The translations under genes were made by a program, and so were the position numbers. A model generated the notes under the pieces. That model was not told the origin of the DNA. It did no database searches and was given only the letters and a program-made list of their open reading frames with translations. This document shows, piece after piece, positions 19,394 through 28,772 of a stretch of DNA of 64,000 nt. The DNA is from Flavobacterium araucananum (GTDB lineage: Bacteria; Bacteroidota; Bacteroidia; Flavobacteriales; Flavobacteriaceae), in contig NZ_MUGS01000015.1 in assembly GCF_002222055.1 (NCBI RefSeq), positions 1 to 64,000 on the forward strand, given 5' to 3'. How positions within the stretch are numbered: the stretch's first letter is position 1; every line of letters starts with the position of its first letter.

Positions 19394-20299
19394 ATGGAAC
19401 AAGATATTACTGTTTTAAAACAGCAGGTTAATTTTAATTTAAGAGGTGAAATTCTTTTTTATGAATTGCAGAATATTCTAAAAAATGATACCGAAGTTTT
19501 TGTTCGGCACAAAGGTCTTTCGAAACGGAATAATTCGAGAGATGCTATTGATATCTCGTCGATGTTGTACCAGGAAGATTCAAGATTTACTAAGGAAGCA
19601 CTTGTTTTACATCTGGCGAAGAACAGCATTTATCATAATTTGCCGGAACTACTTTTTCATCCCCTGTCTGTTAGTAATTCTACAATGTCTAACAAGGAGA
19701 TTGTAGAAGCTGTAAAGGAAAATAAAGAAACAGAAAACGATGTTTTAGATTTCTTTATGCCTTTTGATAACGAGCTTTTTTCGGCAAATGCAAACTTTGC
19801 CATCAGGAGTCTTCACTTGTTTAATGATAAGATTGACTTGTTTCTTAATGTAGTTGATGAGTTGGTGGGTATTGAATTTGATTTGTCTAAAGAGCAAAAA
19901 AAGAATCTGTTCATTTATTTATGTGAGGCTGACAAGCTAAAAGAAAACCTGCCGGAACTGGAGAAAGTTCTGGAAATGTTACTGGGTAACGAGGTAAAAC
20001 TAAAATATAAAAAACATGTTTTTAAGGCATCTCCTTTTTTAAAATTAAGCCAGGGTACTCTGGGGTTTGATTTAGGGCTTTGCGGATCTGTAGAAAGTGA
20101 GATCGATGATGTCGAGGTCACTTTATATTTTGAAGGTAATATTGATTACCCCATTTTAGAACACAAGATGGCCCTAACGCGCAAGGTGCTGGAATTTTTT
20201 ATTATTAGTACCAGAAAAGTTGATATTGTATTTTTTAATAACTATCAACTGGGCATAAAACTAGACGAGAACTATTTGGGTATTAATACCATTTTATAA
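19394..20299 (+). CDS. tssG: Type VI secretion baseplate subunit TssG
   Basis: 301 residues. The conserved-looking stretch VRHKGLSKRNNSRDAIDISSM near residues 35-57, followed by a helical segment and a C-terminal beta-rich region ending in LGIKLDENYLGINTIL, fits the divergent TssG of subtype iii systems. TssG is the baseplate wedge partner of TssF. The gene order tssG-tssN-tssK-tssO is that of Bacteroidota T6SS loci, which supports the call. It begins after a 252-bp gap, suggesting it may have its own promoter. Confidence 0.75.
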   Translation: MEQDITVLKQQVNFNLRGEILFYELQNILKNDTEVFVRHKGLSKRNNSRDAIDISSMLYQEDSRFTKEALVLHLAKNSIYHNLPELLFHPLSVSNSTMSNKEIVEAVKENKETENDVLDFFMPFDNELFSANANFAIRSLHLFNDKIDLFLNVVDELVGIEFDLSKEQKKNLFIYLCEADKLKENLPELEKVLEMLLGNEVKLKYKKHVFKASPFLKLSQGTLGFDLGLCGSVESEIDDVEVTLYFEGNIDYPILEHKMALTRKVLEFFIISTRKVDIVFFNNYQLGIKLDENYLGINTIL

Positions 20300-20332
20300 T
20301 TTTTAAACCATAATAAAGAGATACATTCTACT

Positions 20333-21217
20333 ATGAATACAATACTACCATTTTTTTTAAAATATCTGTTAGCCCCGTTTTTGATACTTATTGTAACGCT
20401 TATTATGAGCCAGGTTTCGAATATAAAAATCAAAACAAAAGGAGCTATAATCTTTGTTTTATGTTTTTCGCTTATTGCGGCTGCACCTTGTTTATCTGCT
20501 TTTTTTAACAATGAGTATGTTTGGTTTGGCTTATTGATTTCTGTCTTTTACTATTTATTCATCGGTATTTTGTTGTTGTATTTCATGAATTCTGAAATAT
20601 TTCAGAAGGTGGGAATACAAAATAATCCGCTTGCCAAAATTTTCCTTTTTTTAATTGTAATAATTCTCGCTTCCTGGATATACTATCTCGCGTTTAATTA
20701 TATCGCCATATCCAGTTATGCTTATATAAGTATGCTTAATATTTTATGGTTGTTTGCACCCATATTTTTTCAGGAATCAAAGAAAAAATATCTGCAAATT
20801 CCAGAAGCTTTTTATGAATACTGGCGAGTTGGGAAAGAACGTAAGGATATTGAGTATTGGGACAATATCGATAAGTTTCGTTTGATGCAGGTATCGATAA
20901 ACATAAGGAAAAAAGCCAACTCTGAATTCTTTTCAAAATTTGATGTAAAAATTGCCCAGGATGTCAATTTGGGTAATTGGTTTGATAAGTTTATTGAAGA
21001 CCAGAATTATAGATTTCCTAATGATGCGATCGAATCGAGTGCTGAGAATGAGGATACGGGCTGGACTTTTTATACGTCAAAATATTTCAGATTTCCTTTG
21101 TTTATAAGAAATCTGAGCCCTCATCAGACAATTTCTGAGAGTAAGCTGAAAAACAAACAAACCATTTTTGCCAAGAGAGTTACTTTGAACAGGCAGCAAA
21201 ATGAGACTGAGGAATAA
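20333..21217 (+). CDS. tssN: Type VI secretion transmembrane protein TssN
   Basis: 294 residues. Five hydrophobic segments occupy the first half (about 3-28, 37-58, 63-85, 97-125, 128-147), and a soluble cytoplasmic-type C-terminal half follows. This topology and the position before tssK fit TssN, one of the proteins specific to subtype iii systems that are thought to supply the membrane complex in place of TssJ/L/M. It starts 33 bp after tssG. The exact stoichiometry and partners in the membrane cannot be read from sequence. Confidence 0.8.
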   Translation: MNTILPFFLKYLLAPFLILIVTLIMSQVSNIKIKTKGAIIFVLCFSLIAAAPCLSAFFNNEYVWFGLLISVFYYLFIGILLLYFMNSEIFQKVGIQNNPLAKIFLFLIVIILASWIYYLAFNYIAISSYAYISMLNILWLFAPIFFQESKKKYLQIPEAFYEYWRVGKERKDIEYWDNIDKFRLMQVSINIRKKANSEFFSKFDVKIAQDVNLGNWFDKFIEDQNYRFPNDAIESSAENEDTGWTFYTSKYFRFPLFIRNLSPHQTISESKLKNKQTIFAKRVTLNRQQNETEE

Positions 21218-21303
21218 TTAAAATTGATCTTTTTAATCCTTGTTGGCTTAAAAAAACAAAATATAGAAACTAACTAATACTAGAATAAAACAACGTAGCA
21301 ATT

Positions 21304-22440
21304 ATGAAATCAAACATACATTTACCAATTAACTGGACAGATGGTGTAAAACTGACCAAAGACCATTTTATTAATAATTATTTCAACTTTGTAACAATTG
21401 TTAGCGATTACAATAAAGTTCAGTTAAACAATTTTAATTATGGCTGTATCCAGCCGGCAGGTAACAAATCTATAGATATTGAAGTAAAAATAGAAGGAGG
21501 ACAATTAGTTGCATATTTAAAAAAATGCGACTTAATTGCTAAAAATGGCTACGTAATCTCCTTTAATCAGGATATCTATGGGACCAAACTTCCTGAAGCA
21601 AGTATTAATGCCAATGATTTAGATCGAAATTCTTTTGAGTACTACTATGTTGTTGTTTCTATAAACCCTTATGATCTGATTCCTGTAGGTATTCCTGATC
21701 CGGAGATAATTCCGTTACATCACCCACATGCACTTCCGGAAATCAAATTGCATATTATCAAAAAAAATGAAGTAAATGATAATTTTTTGTCAGGCTACTT
21801 TTTGATTGTCAAAAAAATTGCCTTCCAAAACGGAACTTTCATTGAAGATGGTAAATATATAGCTCCGGTTGTAAAAACAAAAAATAATGAAATTCTAAAT
21901 CAATTCATTGCAAGAGTAAATACAGAATTGTATCAGTTGAATGATTTTTCGATAAAGATTCATAAAAAAAATGTACAGAGTTCTTCTAATAACAGATTGG
22001 TGTCTAACACCTTTAGTTTGTGTACCAAAATAATCGATTATTATGCTGAGCACTGTTTTTACCTTAAAAATATCGCTCCCGAAGAATCTCCTGTTTATAT
22101 GTTTGACAGAATAATTGTTCTGGCGAATCATCTTATTTCGACATTAACATTGATGGATGACAAAGAGAAAGAAGTCCTTTTGCAATATTATTATGAATGG
22201 ATTGACGTAAAACCATCAGAATTATTAAGTGTTTTATTCGAAGCAAAAAGTGCGGTTTACGACCACAATGATATTGCGCAAACACTCGAAAAGCTAAATC
22301 AGTTTTTAGGAATTCTAAAACGTTTATGGCAAAAATTAAGCGAATTAGAATACATCGGGGTTAGAAAAGAAAACATTGTAATTAGTGAAGAAACCAAAGT
22401 GTCAGCGCCAAAAAGCAATACGTGGTCAATACTAGATTAA
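21304..22440 (+). CDS. tssK: Type VI secretion baseplate subunit TssK
   Basis: 378 residues. The N-terminus INWTDGVKLTKDHFINNYFNF corresponds to the TssK start in which a W-x-x-G-x-x-L-x-x-x-H-F pattern is typical. A beta-rich N-terminal half resembling a receptor-binding shell is followed by a helical C-terminal half (FDRIIVLANHLISTLTLMDDKEKEVLLQYYYEW). TssK links the baseplate to the membrane complex. The position between tssN and tssO supports the call. Confidence 0.85.
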   Translation: MKSNIHLPINWTDGVKLTKDHFINNYFNFVTIVSDYNKVQLNNFNYGCIQPAGNKSIDIEVKIEGGQLVAYLKKCDLIAKNGYVISFNQDIYGTKLPEASINANDLDRNSFEYYYVVVSINPYDLIPVGIPDPEIIPLHHPHALPEIKLHIIKKNEVNDNFLSGYFLIVKKIAFQNGTFIEDGKYIAPVVKTKNNEILNQFIARVNTELYQLNDFSIKIHKKNVQSSSNNRLVSNTFSLCTKIIDYYAEHCFYLKNIAPEESPVYMFDRIIVLANHLISTLTLMDDKEKEVLLQYYYEWIDVKPSELLSVLFEAKSAVYDHNDIAQTLEKLNQFLGILKRLWQKLSELEYIGVRKENIVISEETKVSAPKSNTWSILD

Positions 22441-22450
22441 ACAAACAACT

Positions 22451-22942
22451 ATGAAACCACTTAATTATCCTACAATACGTAAAAAAAAGCGAAAGTTTTT
22501 GATCATATTTTTTGTAACATTCACTTTTATTTTTGGCTGTCTGTATATCACGTTAGTAACTGCAAACAAAGGTGTTGCAGAGCTGGAACAAAAACATAAA
22601 TACTATAATGATATTGCAGTAAAACAAGGCGAAATGAACTTGCTTTTGGACGAAATCTTAATAGAAATCAATGATTTAAGATTTAAAGACAGAACCTTAA
22701 ACGAGCGTAAAAATCTTCAGTCTCTGATCAACGAAAAAAGATTCGCGATCAATAACGAGATTCAAAAGTCAAAAACCAATCTAACAAATTCTTTTGGTTT
22801 ATACGAGGAGTTTTTAGTCGAACTGCAACGCATTCAAACCAAAATTGATGTTTTGAAAGAGGCCGAGACAAATTACGATATCAATAAAACTCAGCTTAAA
22901 AAATGTATCGATAAACACAATCAGGAAAATAATAAAAAATAA
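22451..22942 (+). CDS. tssO: Type VI secretion membrane protein TssO
   Basis: 163 residues. A basic N-terminus (RKKKRK) precedes one transmembrane helix at about 13-35 (FLIIFFVTFTFIFGCLYITLV). The rest is a long alpha-helical, likely coiled-coil periplasmic part. This is the expected form of TssO, a Bacteroidota-specific T6SS component. It starts 10 bp after tssK and is followed 10 bp later by another single-pass protein. Confidence 0.75.
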   Translation: MKPLNYPTIRKKKRKFLIIFFVTFTFIFGCLYITLVTANKGVAELEQKHKYYNDIAVKQGEMNLLLDEILIEINDLRFKDRTLNERKNLQSLINEKRFAINNEIQKSKTNLTNSFGLYEEFLVELQRIQTKIDVLKEAETNYDINKTQLKKCIDKHNQENNKK

Positions 22943-22952
22943 TCCCAGAGTC

Positions 22953-23423
22953 ATGAAGAATATAATAGAATTTGATGAAACATATTGGAAAAAAGTAAAA
23001 TTCAATTTATTATTTATCATAAGTGCTTGTGTTATATTTATTGGTGTTACCAAGTTTTTATTGAAAACACCCAATTTTAACAATACAGATATGCTTAACA
23101 GAATTAATGATTATGAAAAAATGCAGAAGATTAAAATAGATTATGCTAATAAATCCAAGCGAATTTTCAAGACTATAGATACTATAAAGTATGATATCAA
23201 TCAGGTGCAGCGAATCGATGAGGTAAAAAGGAATATATCAGAATATAAACAATTGTATAAGGATAACGAATTTCATTCGTCGTATAACTTTTGCTTGATT
23301 GGCGGGAACTTATTAAATGTTTTTTTAGAGATAAACCTTGAAGAAAGTACCGTTAGAAAAAACGATACTCTTGTACAAACGAGTCTTAACGAATGTAAAG
23401 CAAATTTTAAAAATGAACATTAA
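22953..23423 (+). CDS. Single-pass T6SS membrane protein, TssO/TssP-like
   Basis: 156 residues with one N-terminal transmembrane helix at about 13-31 (KFNLLFIISACVIFIGVTKF) and a helical, Lys/Asp-rich periplasmic part. It lies in the tssO-tssP-tssQ-tssR stretch of subtype iii loci. Which letter it deserves is uncertain: by topology it resembles TssO, by position it fills the TssP slot. The downstream gene overlaps its end by 11 bp, so translation is likely coupled. Confidence 0.6.
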   Translation: MKNIIEFDETYWKKVKFNLLFIISACVIFIGVTKFLLKTPNFNNTDMLNRINDYEKMQKIKIDYANKSKRIFKTIDTIKYDINQVQRIDEVKRNISEYKQLYKDNEFHSSYNFCLIGGNLLNVFLEINLEESTVRKNDTLVQTSLNECKANFKNEH

Positions 23424-24348
23424 AAATAAAACAGTAGTTATCCTTTTGTTCTGCGTTGCGGTAATTTTAGTGATAGTAGCATTACTATTTCCTTATAATA
23501 AAAGATTGAGTAATCTTGATTTTTCGATAGTAGATGATAACGATAATCATCAATATGAATTGAACGAGAAGTTATCTTTTAAAATTAATGACAGTACTTT
23601 AATATCAGATAAAAAAGCCGTTTGGTATTTTGGTAATGGAGATTCAATTGTTAGCAAAGGAAGCGTAAATTATACTTACGACAGAGTGGGCAAATACTTA
23701 GTGACGTTAAAAATTGATAATAAATTTGATTTTTCAAAACAAATTAATATTGTCAATGGAAGAGCGATGACAGCAAAAGATTCTATCCCAAAAATATTTT
23801 GCTCAGAGTTTGGTTATGTAGGCGAAGAAATTGTGTTTACAGCATATTCACCAAGTTCTAACAATTGGTATTGGGAATTTGGCGAAACAGGAACGATTGA
23901 TTCTTATGAGAAACAGGCCATCTATGTTTTTACCAAACCGGGTATTTATACTGTAAAGTTAGAAACTGATAAAACCAGATATCCAATAACAAGAGAAATA
24001 GAAATTCTTCAATTGTATGAACCCTTCAAAGAACCGGAAGTTGTTGATTCTGCCGGAATTGTATTGAATGATATAAAAAAACGACTTCAAATCATTGCCA
24101 ATCTGGGTGCAAGAGATACCAGAACGTATAAAGAGCAGGTTAATTATTTAAAAAATAAATATATATGCAATGATTTATCTGATGTGGTAGTTGTGGTAAA
24201 CGAAGAAAAATACAATGACTTTTTAAGTTATTGTCAGGGGCTTCATTATCTGGATGGAAATTCGACTATAATTCAGGAAGTAAAGCTAGATACCATAAAA
24301 TGCTTTAAGCAAATGAATATTACCCAAAAAACTAAAAAAACAAAGTAA
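23413..24348 (+). CDS. T6SS membrane protein with PKD-like domains (TssP/TssQ position)
   Basis: 311 residues from the ATG at 23413, which overlaps the previous gene by 11 bp; an earlier in-frame ATG at 23338 would add 25 residues inside that gene and is less likely. A transmembrane helix lies near residues 6-28 (VVILLFCVAVILVIVALLF). Two PKD-type beta-sandwich repeats follow: AVWYFGNGDSIVSKGSVNYTY and NWYWEFGETGTID ... FTKPGIYTVKLE, both with the W-x-F-G-x-G/T signature. PKD domains point to a periplasmic scaffold. It is a membrane-complex component by position; the assignment to TssP or TssQ is uncertain. Confidence 0.65.
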   Translation: MNIKNKTVVILLFCVAVILVIVALLFPYNKRLSNLDFSIVDDNDNHQYELNEKLSFKINDSTLISDKKAVWYFGNGDSIVSKGSVNYTYDRVGKYLVTLKIDNKFDFSKQINIVNGRAMTAKDSIPKIFCSEFGYVGEEIVFTAYSPSSNNWYWEFGETGTIDSYEKQAIYVFTKPGIYTVKLETDKTRYPITREIEILQLYEPFKEPEVVDSAGIVLNDIKKRLQIIANLGARDTRTYKEQVNYLKNKYICNDLSDVVVVVNEEKYNDFLSYCQGLHYLDGNSTIIQEVKLDTIKCFKQMNITQKTKKTK

Positions 24349-24351
24349 TAG

Positions 24352-26676
24352 ATGAAAATTAGCATTTTACGTAGGTATACCTCTTTGCTGTGCTTAATGG
24401 TTACAAGTGCTGTTTTTTCGCAGGTTAAAAATAGTACGAGCGTTCTCACTAAAACAGAAAAAACAGTTAACACTTATGATAACGAACCGCAAAAAGAAAG
24501 CGAAAGATCAGAGCTTAAATTGGTTTTTTCGGATAGAAGCGATAATAATATATATGAAGAACCTTATGGCGCCAGAGTAAAAAACAAGGCAAATATTCTG
24601 GCTCCGATGTATGTGATCGATGAAGATAAAAATTATTATGAAGTTGTGGTTGCTGATAAGAAACTTATTGGTAAACCCAAAGGAACATTGGCTGTTTTGC
24701 GAAGTAAAAAAAATCACTTTTCGAATACCAAAGAAGTACAATATTTGGGTTGGATAAAAAAAGATAATGTAATTGAGTACAGCAGGGCAATGCAAAATCA
24801 GACCAATTTAAAGTATGTAAAATATTTTGTGGCGAGCAATACCCTGGACAACTTATTTACCAGTAGTAAAAATGTCAAAAAAAGTACGCTTTTATTAAAA
24901 AATGATCCAAACTTAGAATCTGTAGCCAAGAAAAATATTAAGCTAAATGATTTTGTATACGTGTACAAAATTAATAAAACAACCAATTCAGCCTTTGTAT
25001 CCAATTTTGATGATGTGATGACAAAGGATACAACAAATCTTAAATACGGTTGGGTTCCTTTGCAATATTTAAATCCTATAGAGGATAATGTGGTTGTAAA
25101 ACTGAATCCTACGGATACATTACAATTTTCTTCGGGAAAAATTAATTTTCTGGCGAATGAACTTTACAAGAATACTTTTTTTGTAAACGAAAATCAAACA
25201 AGTGACCCTGTCAAGTTTGGTAACATGACTAAGATTTCGTTGCCTGTAAATGTTTGGAACCACGACAAAAACAAAATAACAAACCTAAAAGGCGATGATA
25301 TTTCGATTAAAACTATTGAGCAAATCGCTTTGCAAAGCAAGAGTATTAACTTTTATTATGTTTTTGAGAATAACAATTCGACCAAACAATATTTAAAGAA
25401 AACCCTCTCGGCATTACAGAATCTTAAACTAACCACAAATAGCGAATTATACGCAAACTATACTTTTACGTATTCGTTTATCGCAAAAGGAAAGTCTAAA
25501 AGTTATTATCTGATAAAATCACAGTCTTTTTCGAAATGGTTTGATTTGATTGAAAAAAGTATCAAAACTCCGGATGAAATTACAAAAGAGAATGTTTTGC
25601 CTAACAACAATACGGGCATTAGTCAGTTCTTGAATCAGGATACCAATTTTGAGAACAACTTTTTTATCCTGACAGGTTTAGAAGGCTCTATAAATTCGGT
25701 ACTTCCGGATAGCTTTAGCATATTGGCAAAAAACAATGCAAAGTTATTGTTCATACTTTTTAAAAATGAAAACAGCGCTGATAACCAGGATTTTATTCTA
25801 CAAAGTAAAATGTATTTAAGCGAAGCGAGTAATGCCAATAAAAGAAATATCCAGAACTATTATGTAGACCCAAAATTGGTTACAAAAAATGATGAGTTTA
25901 CTTATAATGGCGATGTAGATAATGATTATATCTACAATGCTCCCTTAAAAAGTAATTTTAACGGTGGTATTATATTCCCTAAGCTAAATGGTGAACTTAC
26001 TCCTGAGACGATCAATAAAGCAATTGACAGCGTTATTAGTAAAACGATAAAAACAAATAATGCATTATTAAAATCGTTGACGCAATACAAAAATGAATTT
26101 AGCTTTCTAAGAAGTGTGCCAAGTGGAACCATAAAAAGCCTTGTTCAAAATTATCCGCGAAAAGATAGTATTGGTACAGAAATTCCCAAAAACTACAAAA
26201 GCGAAACATTTGTAATAAATGCGCAAGATACTCTGAACAGTATTTTAGAAAATAAGGTAAATATTTTACTTACCGAGGGCGAAATCAAGCAGCTTATCGA
26301 GAACTACAGAGAGTTAATAAGTAAAGAATATACTAACGTAAATATTGACAAAGTCGAGATTTTGAGCTTTAGGGACAGGTGTAAAATGTTTGCTAAAAAC
26401 ATTAGAAAAACAGAATATATAAGATCGAGAAACTCTTTGGCAGATTTACTTTATTATAAAACCAGAATATTTGTAAATAGTGCTGAGTTGCACGAAATAA
26501 GAATTAAGGATATTAGAAAGTTTAAGAAAAAACCGGATGAATTCAGGACAATTTTTACAAACTTAAATGCTAAAGTTGAGGTTTTAGAAAAAATGCAGCG
26601 CAATAATACTTTTGAGGTTTTTGATGATGAATCTCAGACGAAATATTATTATATATCAAAAAAACTTCTATTATAA
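24352..26676 (+). CDS. tssR: Type VI secretion protein TssR
   Basis: 774 residues with a cleavable signal peptide (RRYTSLLCLMVTSAVFSQ). It is exported to the periplasm and has no other strong membrane segment. The size, the secretion signal and the place at the end of the tssN-K-O-P-Q series match TssR of subtype iii systems. The middle part (FFILTGLEGSINSVLPDSF ... AKLLFILFKNEN) looks like an alpha/beta domain. The last ~170 residues are mostly helical. It starts 4 bp after the PKD gene. Confidence 0.8.
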   Translation: MKISILRRYTSLLCLMVTSAVFSQVKNSTSVLTKTEKTVNTYDNEPQKESERSELKLVFSDRSDNNIYEEPYGARVKNKANILAPMYVIDEDKNYYEVVVADKKLIGKPKGTLAVLRSKKNHFSNTKEVQYLGWIKKDNVIEYSRAMQNQTNLKYVKYFVASNTLDNLFTSSKNVKKSTLLLKNDPNLESVAKKNIKLNDFVYVYKINKTTNSAFVSNFDDVMTKDTTNLKYGWVPLQYLNPIEDNVVVKLNPTDTLQFSSGKINFLANELYKNTFFVNENQTSDPVKFGNMTKISLPVNVWNHDKNKITNLKGDDISIKTIEQIALQSKSINFYYVFENNNSTKQYLKKTLSALQNLKLTTNSELYANYTFTYSFIAKGKSKSYYLIKSQSFSKWFDLIEKSIKTPDEITKENVLPNNNTGISQFLNQDTNFENNFFILTGLEGSINSVLPDSFSILAKNNAKLLFILFKNENSADNQDFILQSKMYLSEASNANKRNIQNYYVDPKLVTKNDEFTYNGDVDNDYIYNAPLKSNFNGGIIFPKLNGELTPETINKAIDSVISKTIKTNNALLKSLTQYKNEFSFLRSVPSGTIKSLVQNYPRKDSIGTEIPKNYKSETFVINAQDTLNSILENKVNILLTEGEIKQLIENYRELISKEYTNVNIDKVEILSFRDRCKMFAKNIRKTEYIRSRNSLADLLYYKTRIFVNSAELHEIRIKDIRKFKKKPDEFRTIFTNLNAKVEVLEKMQRNNTFEVFDDESQTKYYYISKKLLL

Positions 26677-26686
26677 AATAACGATT

Positions 26687-27463
26687 ATGGAGATTATCAA
26701 TACAATAGATATGGCAAAGCCCTTGCATGAAATAATTTTAGAGCTATTTTATTTTGAAAGCAAAGGAAAGCCTTGTGAGCTTACCAAGAAAGAAATTTTA
26801 TGGAAACTAAAAGACCCCAGCATTACCGAATATCAAATCGAAGAGGTGCTGAACTGGATGGTGCATCATAAAAAACTCAATGAAGGTCTGGGGCTTTACA
26901 GTTTGGACCGTTTTGAACTTATAGATTTAGAAGAAAAATTTAAAACCGAAAGATTGAATAAAGAGAAAAAACAAGAACCTATTTTTTTTACGAATTACAG
27001 TACCATAAATAACATTCATAATGCAGTCAGGCCAAAACCTCTGGAGATAATTGTTCAGTATATTTTGCCTACACTTTTGCTTTCTTATATCGTTTTTATC
27101 TTTTTTTTGGTAAACAAGTTAAACAACAGCTTCGAAGTCAATAACAACAAAATCGAAGATGTGAGTGAGTTAACTCTTAAAGAACCTAAAACCGGAGTTA
27201 TCAGGAAAAAAGCAGCGCTATCTGATAAAGAGGTAAAACGCTTGTTTTCTAATCAGCATCAAAATATTTTATATTTAAACAAGACAATTGATTCTTTGCA
27301 GAAACAGGTAAACAAAATAAATGAAATTCATACCACTGCAACTTTAGATATAAAAACTCAGATAAATTCTTTGCAACCGCAGGTAAATGCTATCATCCTG
27401 CATATTACAGTTGTGCTGTTAGGATTTATTTTTCTATTTTTTATGAAAAATATTATTAATTAA
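26687..27463 (+). CDS. Unrecognised T6SS-locus membrane protein (winged-helix-like N-terminus, two membrane segments)
   Basis: 258 residues from the ATG at 26687, 11 bp after tssR; an upstream in-frame ATG lies inside tssR and was not chosen. The first ~90 residues are compact alpha/beta (ELTKKEILWKLKDPSITEYQIEEVLNWMVHHKKL) and resemble a winged-helix fold. One transmembrane helix is near 118-143 (VQYILPTLLLSYIVFIFFLV), then a coiled-coil region with SLQKQVNKINEIH, and a second C-terminal helix (IILHITVVLLGFIFLFFM). I do not recognise the family. Its position at the end of the structural operon suggests a membrane-associated regulator or an extra anchor. Confidence 0.55.
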   Translation: MEIINTIDMAKPLHEIILELFYFESKGKPCELTKKEILWKLKDPSITEYQIEEVLNWMVHHKKLNEGLGLYSLDRFELIDLEEKFKTERLNKEKKQEPIFFTNYSTINNIHNAVRPKPLEIIVQYILPTLLLSYIVFIFFLVNKLNNSFEVNNNKIEDVSELTLKEPKTGVIRKKAALSDKEVKRLFSNQHQNILYLNKTIDSLQKQVNKINEIHTTATLDIKTQINSLQPQVNAIILHITVVLLGFIFLFFMKNIIN

Positions 27464-27570
27464 ATGGATATATTAAAAATATATTTGTATATTCGTACAT
27501 AATTGATTGCGAAACCTCTTCATCTTCCTAAAAGAAGCAAATCAAAAAAAGTACTTTTTAAGTACAGAAA

Positions 27571-27608
27571 GAGGTATTCTAAAATCAATTAGAATACCTC
27601 TTTTTTTT
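27571..27608 (+). terminator. Rho-independent terminator before hcp
   Basis: Perfect 12-bp stem (GAGGTATTCTAA / TTAGAATACCTC) with loop AATCAA, followed by eight T. It ends the tssG-to-258-residue-protein transcript and isolates hcp as its own transcription unit. Confidence 0.9.
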
Positions 27609-27678
27609 GTCAATACTAGTAAGACAATAAAGAAGAGGATTCTAAAAAAACAATTTTTAACAACTTAATTATTTTATT

Positions 27679-28074
27679 ATGGCATTTAAATCAATTTTAG
27701 AATTCGAAGGAAACGAGTACCAAGTATTATTTTCAAAAGTAGATATGTTAAGACATACTGACGGAAAAGGAGCAGTTTCATCTGAAATTAAAGGAGGTAG
27801 ATTAAATCTAAGATTAAAATCTACAGACAATACTACTGTTATCGAACAGGCAGTAAACAGTCAGCACAAACCGGTAAGCGGAAAAGTAAAGTTTTTTAAA
27901 GCTGATTCTGAGCAAGTAATGAAAGAACTTTCTTTTGAGAATGCTTTCATCGTATTCTTCAGCGAGCAATTAGATGCTTTGGCTGAAACTCCAATGACTA
28001 CTGAGATCACTTTCTCAGCAGAGAAAATTACATTAGGTAATGCTACATTAGATAACAATTGGGCTAAAATTTAA
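27679..28074 (+). CDS. tssD: Type VI secretion tube protein TssD (Hcp)
   Basis: 131 residues, the compact beta-barrel Hcp type of Bacteroidota. It begins MAFKSILEFEGNEYQVLFSK and ends ITFSAEKITLGNATLDNNWA; GKVKFFKADSEQVMKELSF lies in the middle. Hexameric rings stack into the expelled tube and can carry small effectors in the lumen. The gene stands between two good terminators (27571-27608 and 28090-28121), so it can be expressed separately and strongly, as suits a bulk structural protein. Confidence 0.92.
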   Translation: MAFKSILEFEGNEYQVLFSKVDMLRHTDGKGAVSSEIKGGRLNLRLKSTDNTTVIEQAVNSQHKPVSGKVKFFKADSEQVMKELSFENAFIVFFSEQLDALAETPMTTEITFSAEKITLGNATLDNNWAKI

Positions 28075-28089
28075 TTTTTCCCTATTGAG

Positions 28090-28121
28090 CAAGAAGCGGT
28101 CAATAACCGCTTCTTGTTTCT
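28090..28121 (+). terminator. Rho-independent terminator after hcp
   Basis: Perfect 11-bp stem (CAAGAAGCGGT / ACCGCTTCTTG) with loop CAATA, followed by TTTCTAT, 15 bp after the hcp stop. Confidence 0.8.
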
Positions 28122-28338
28122 ATATATCTTAGTCTCTTTTTACGATGATCTGTAGAAAGAAAATAAAGATTTGTTTTATTTCTCTAAATTTTAAGGAGTC
28201 TTTACTAGACAAAGTAATTTTCAGAGAATGTTTATGTCATTGATTCTGGTCACTCGATATACTTTAATCATTAATAAGATTCTTTTTTATTGGATTGATT
28301 TGGAGAGTTCCTCGTAGGACAGTTTATAAATAAATAAG

Positions 28339-28719
28339 ATGATGCCACTACAAGATTTTGTTTATAATAGTATAGATAAGAATTTTTTCTTAAAAAAAAT
28401 GTTGTCTGTACTTTTGGCACTATCCTCATTTGTATACTATTATATCTATTCTTCTTTTATAATAGTAAATATTGAATTTATATACAAAACCTTCTTAGCA
28501 GCATATTTCTATATTTTAAAGATAATATTAGCAACCTCAATCACTGGTTTATTTTTATTTTATTATAAAAATAATTTCAACTTTTTTGCTTCAAAGCTAT
28601 TATTAATTCTATGGGGTTTTCACCTATTGCAAAATCATAAACGGTTTTTAATAATTGATCGATCGGATTATCCATCAGTTTTATATATCAGATTATTTCC
28701 TAATAGAATCAAACAGTAA
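28339..28719 (+). CDS. Small polytopic membrane protein of unknown function
   Basis: 126 residues. About three hydrophobic segments are visible (near 22-42, 46-72 and 86-98), followed by a basic tail (RSDYPSVLYIRLFPNRIKQ). I recognise no family. It lies between hcp and the peptidoglycan-hydrolase effector, 53 bp before the latter and in the same direction. Options are an immunity protein for an effector acting at the membrane, a remnant of an exchanged effector module, or an unrelated gene. It is very AT-rich. The preceding stretch 28122-28338 holds no recognisable gene. Confidence 0.5.
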   Translation: MMPLQDFVYNSIDKNFFLKKMLSVLLALSSFVYYYIYSSFIIVNIEFIYKTFLAAYFYILKIILATSITGLFLFYYKNNFNFFASKLLLILWGFHLLQNHKRFLIIDRSDYPSVLYIRLFPNRIKQ

Positions 28720-28772
28720 AAGGCGATATTTTTTTACAAGTATTGAATTATATCCAATTAACAAATTAAACC

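Noticed and set aside
27541..27565. AAAAGTACTTTT palindrome region before hcp considered as an operator
   Set aside because: It overlaps AT-rich leader and the adjacent terminator explains the strongest structure; no repeat elsewhere upstream of T6SS genes was seen.
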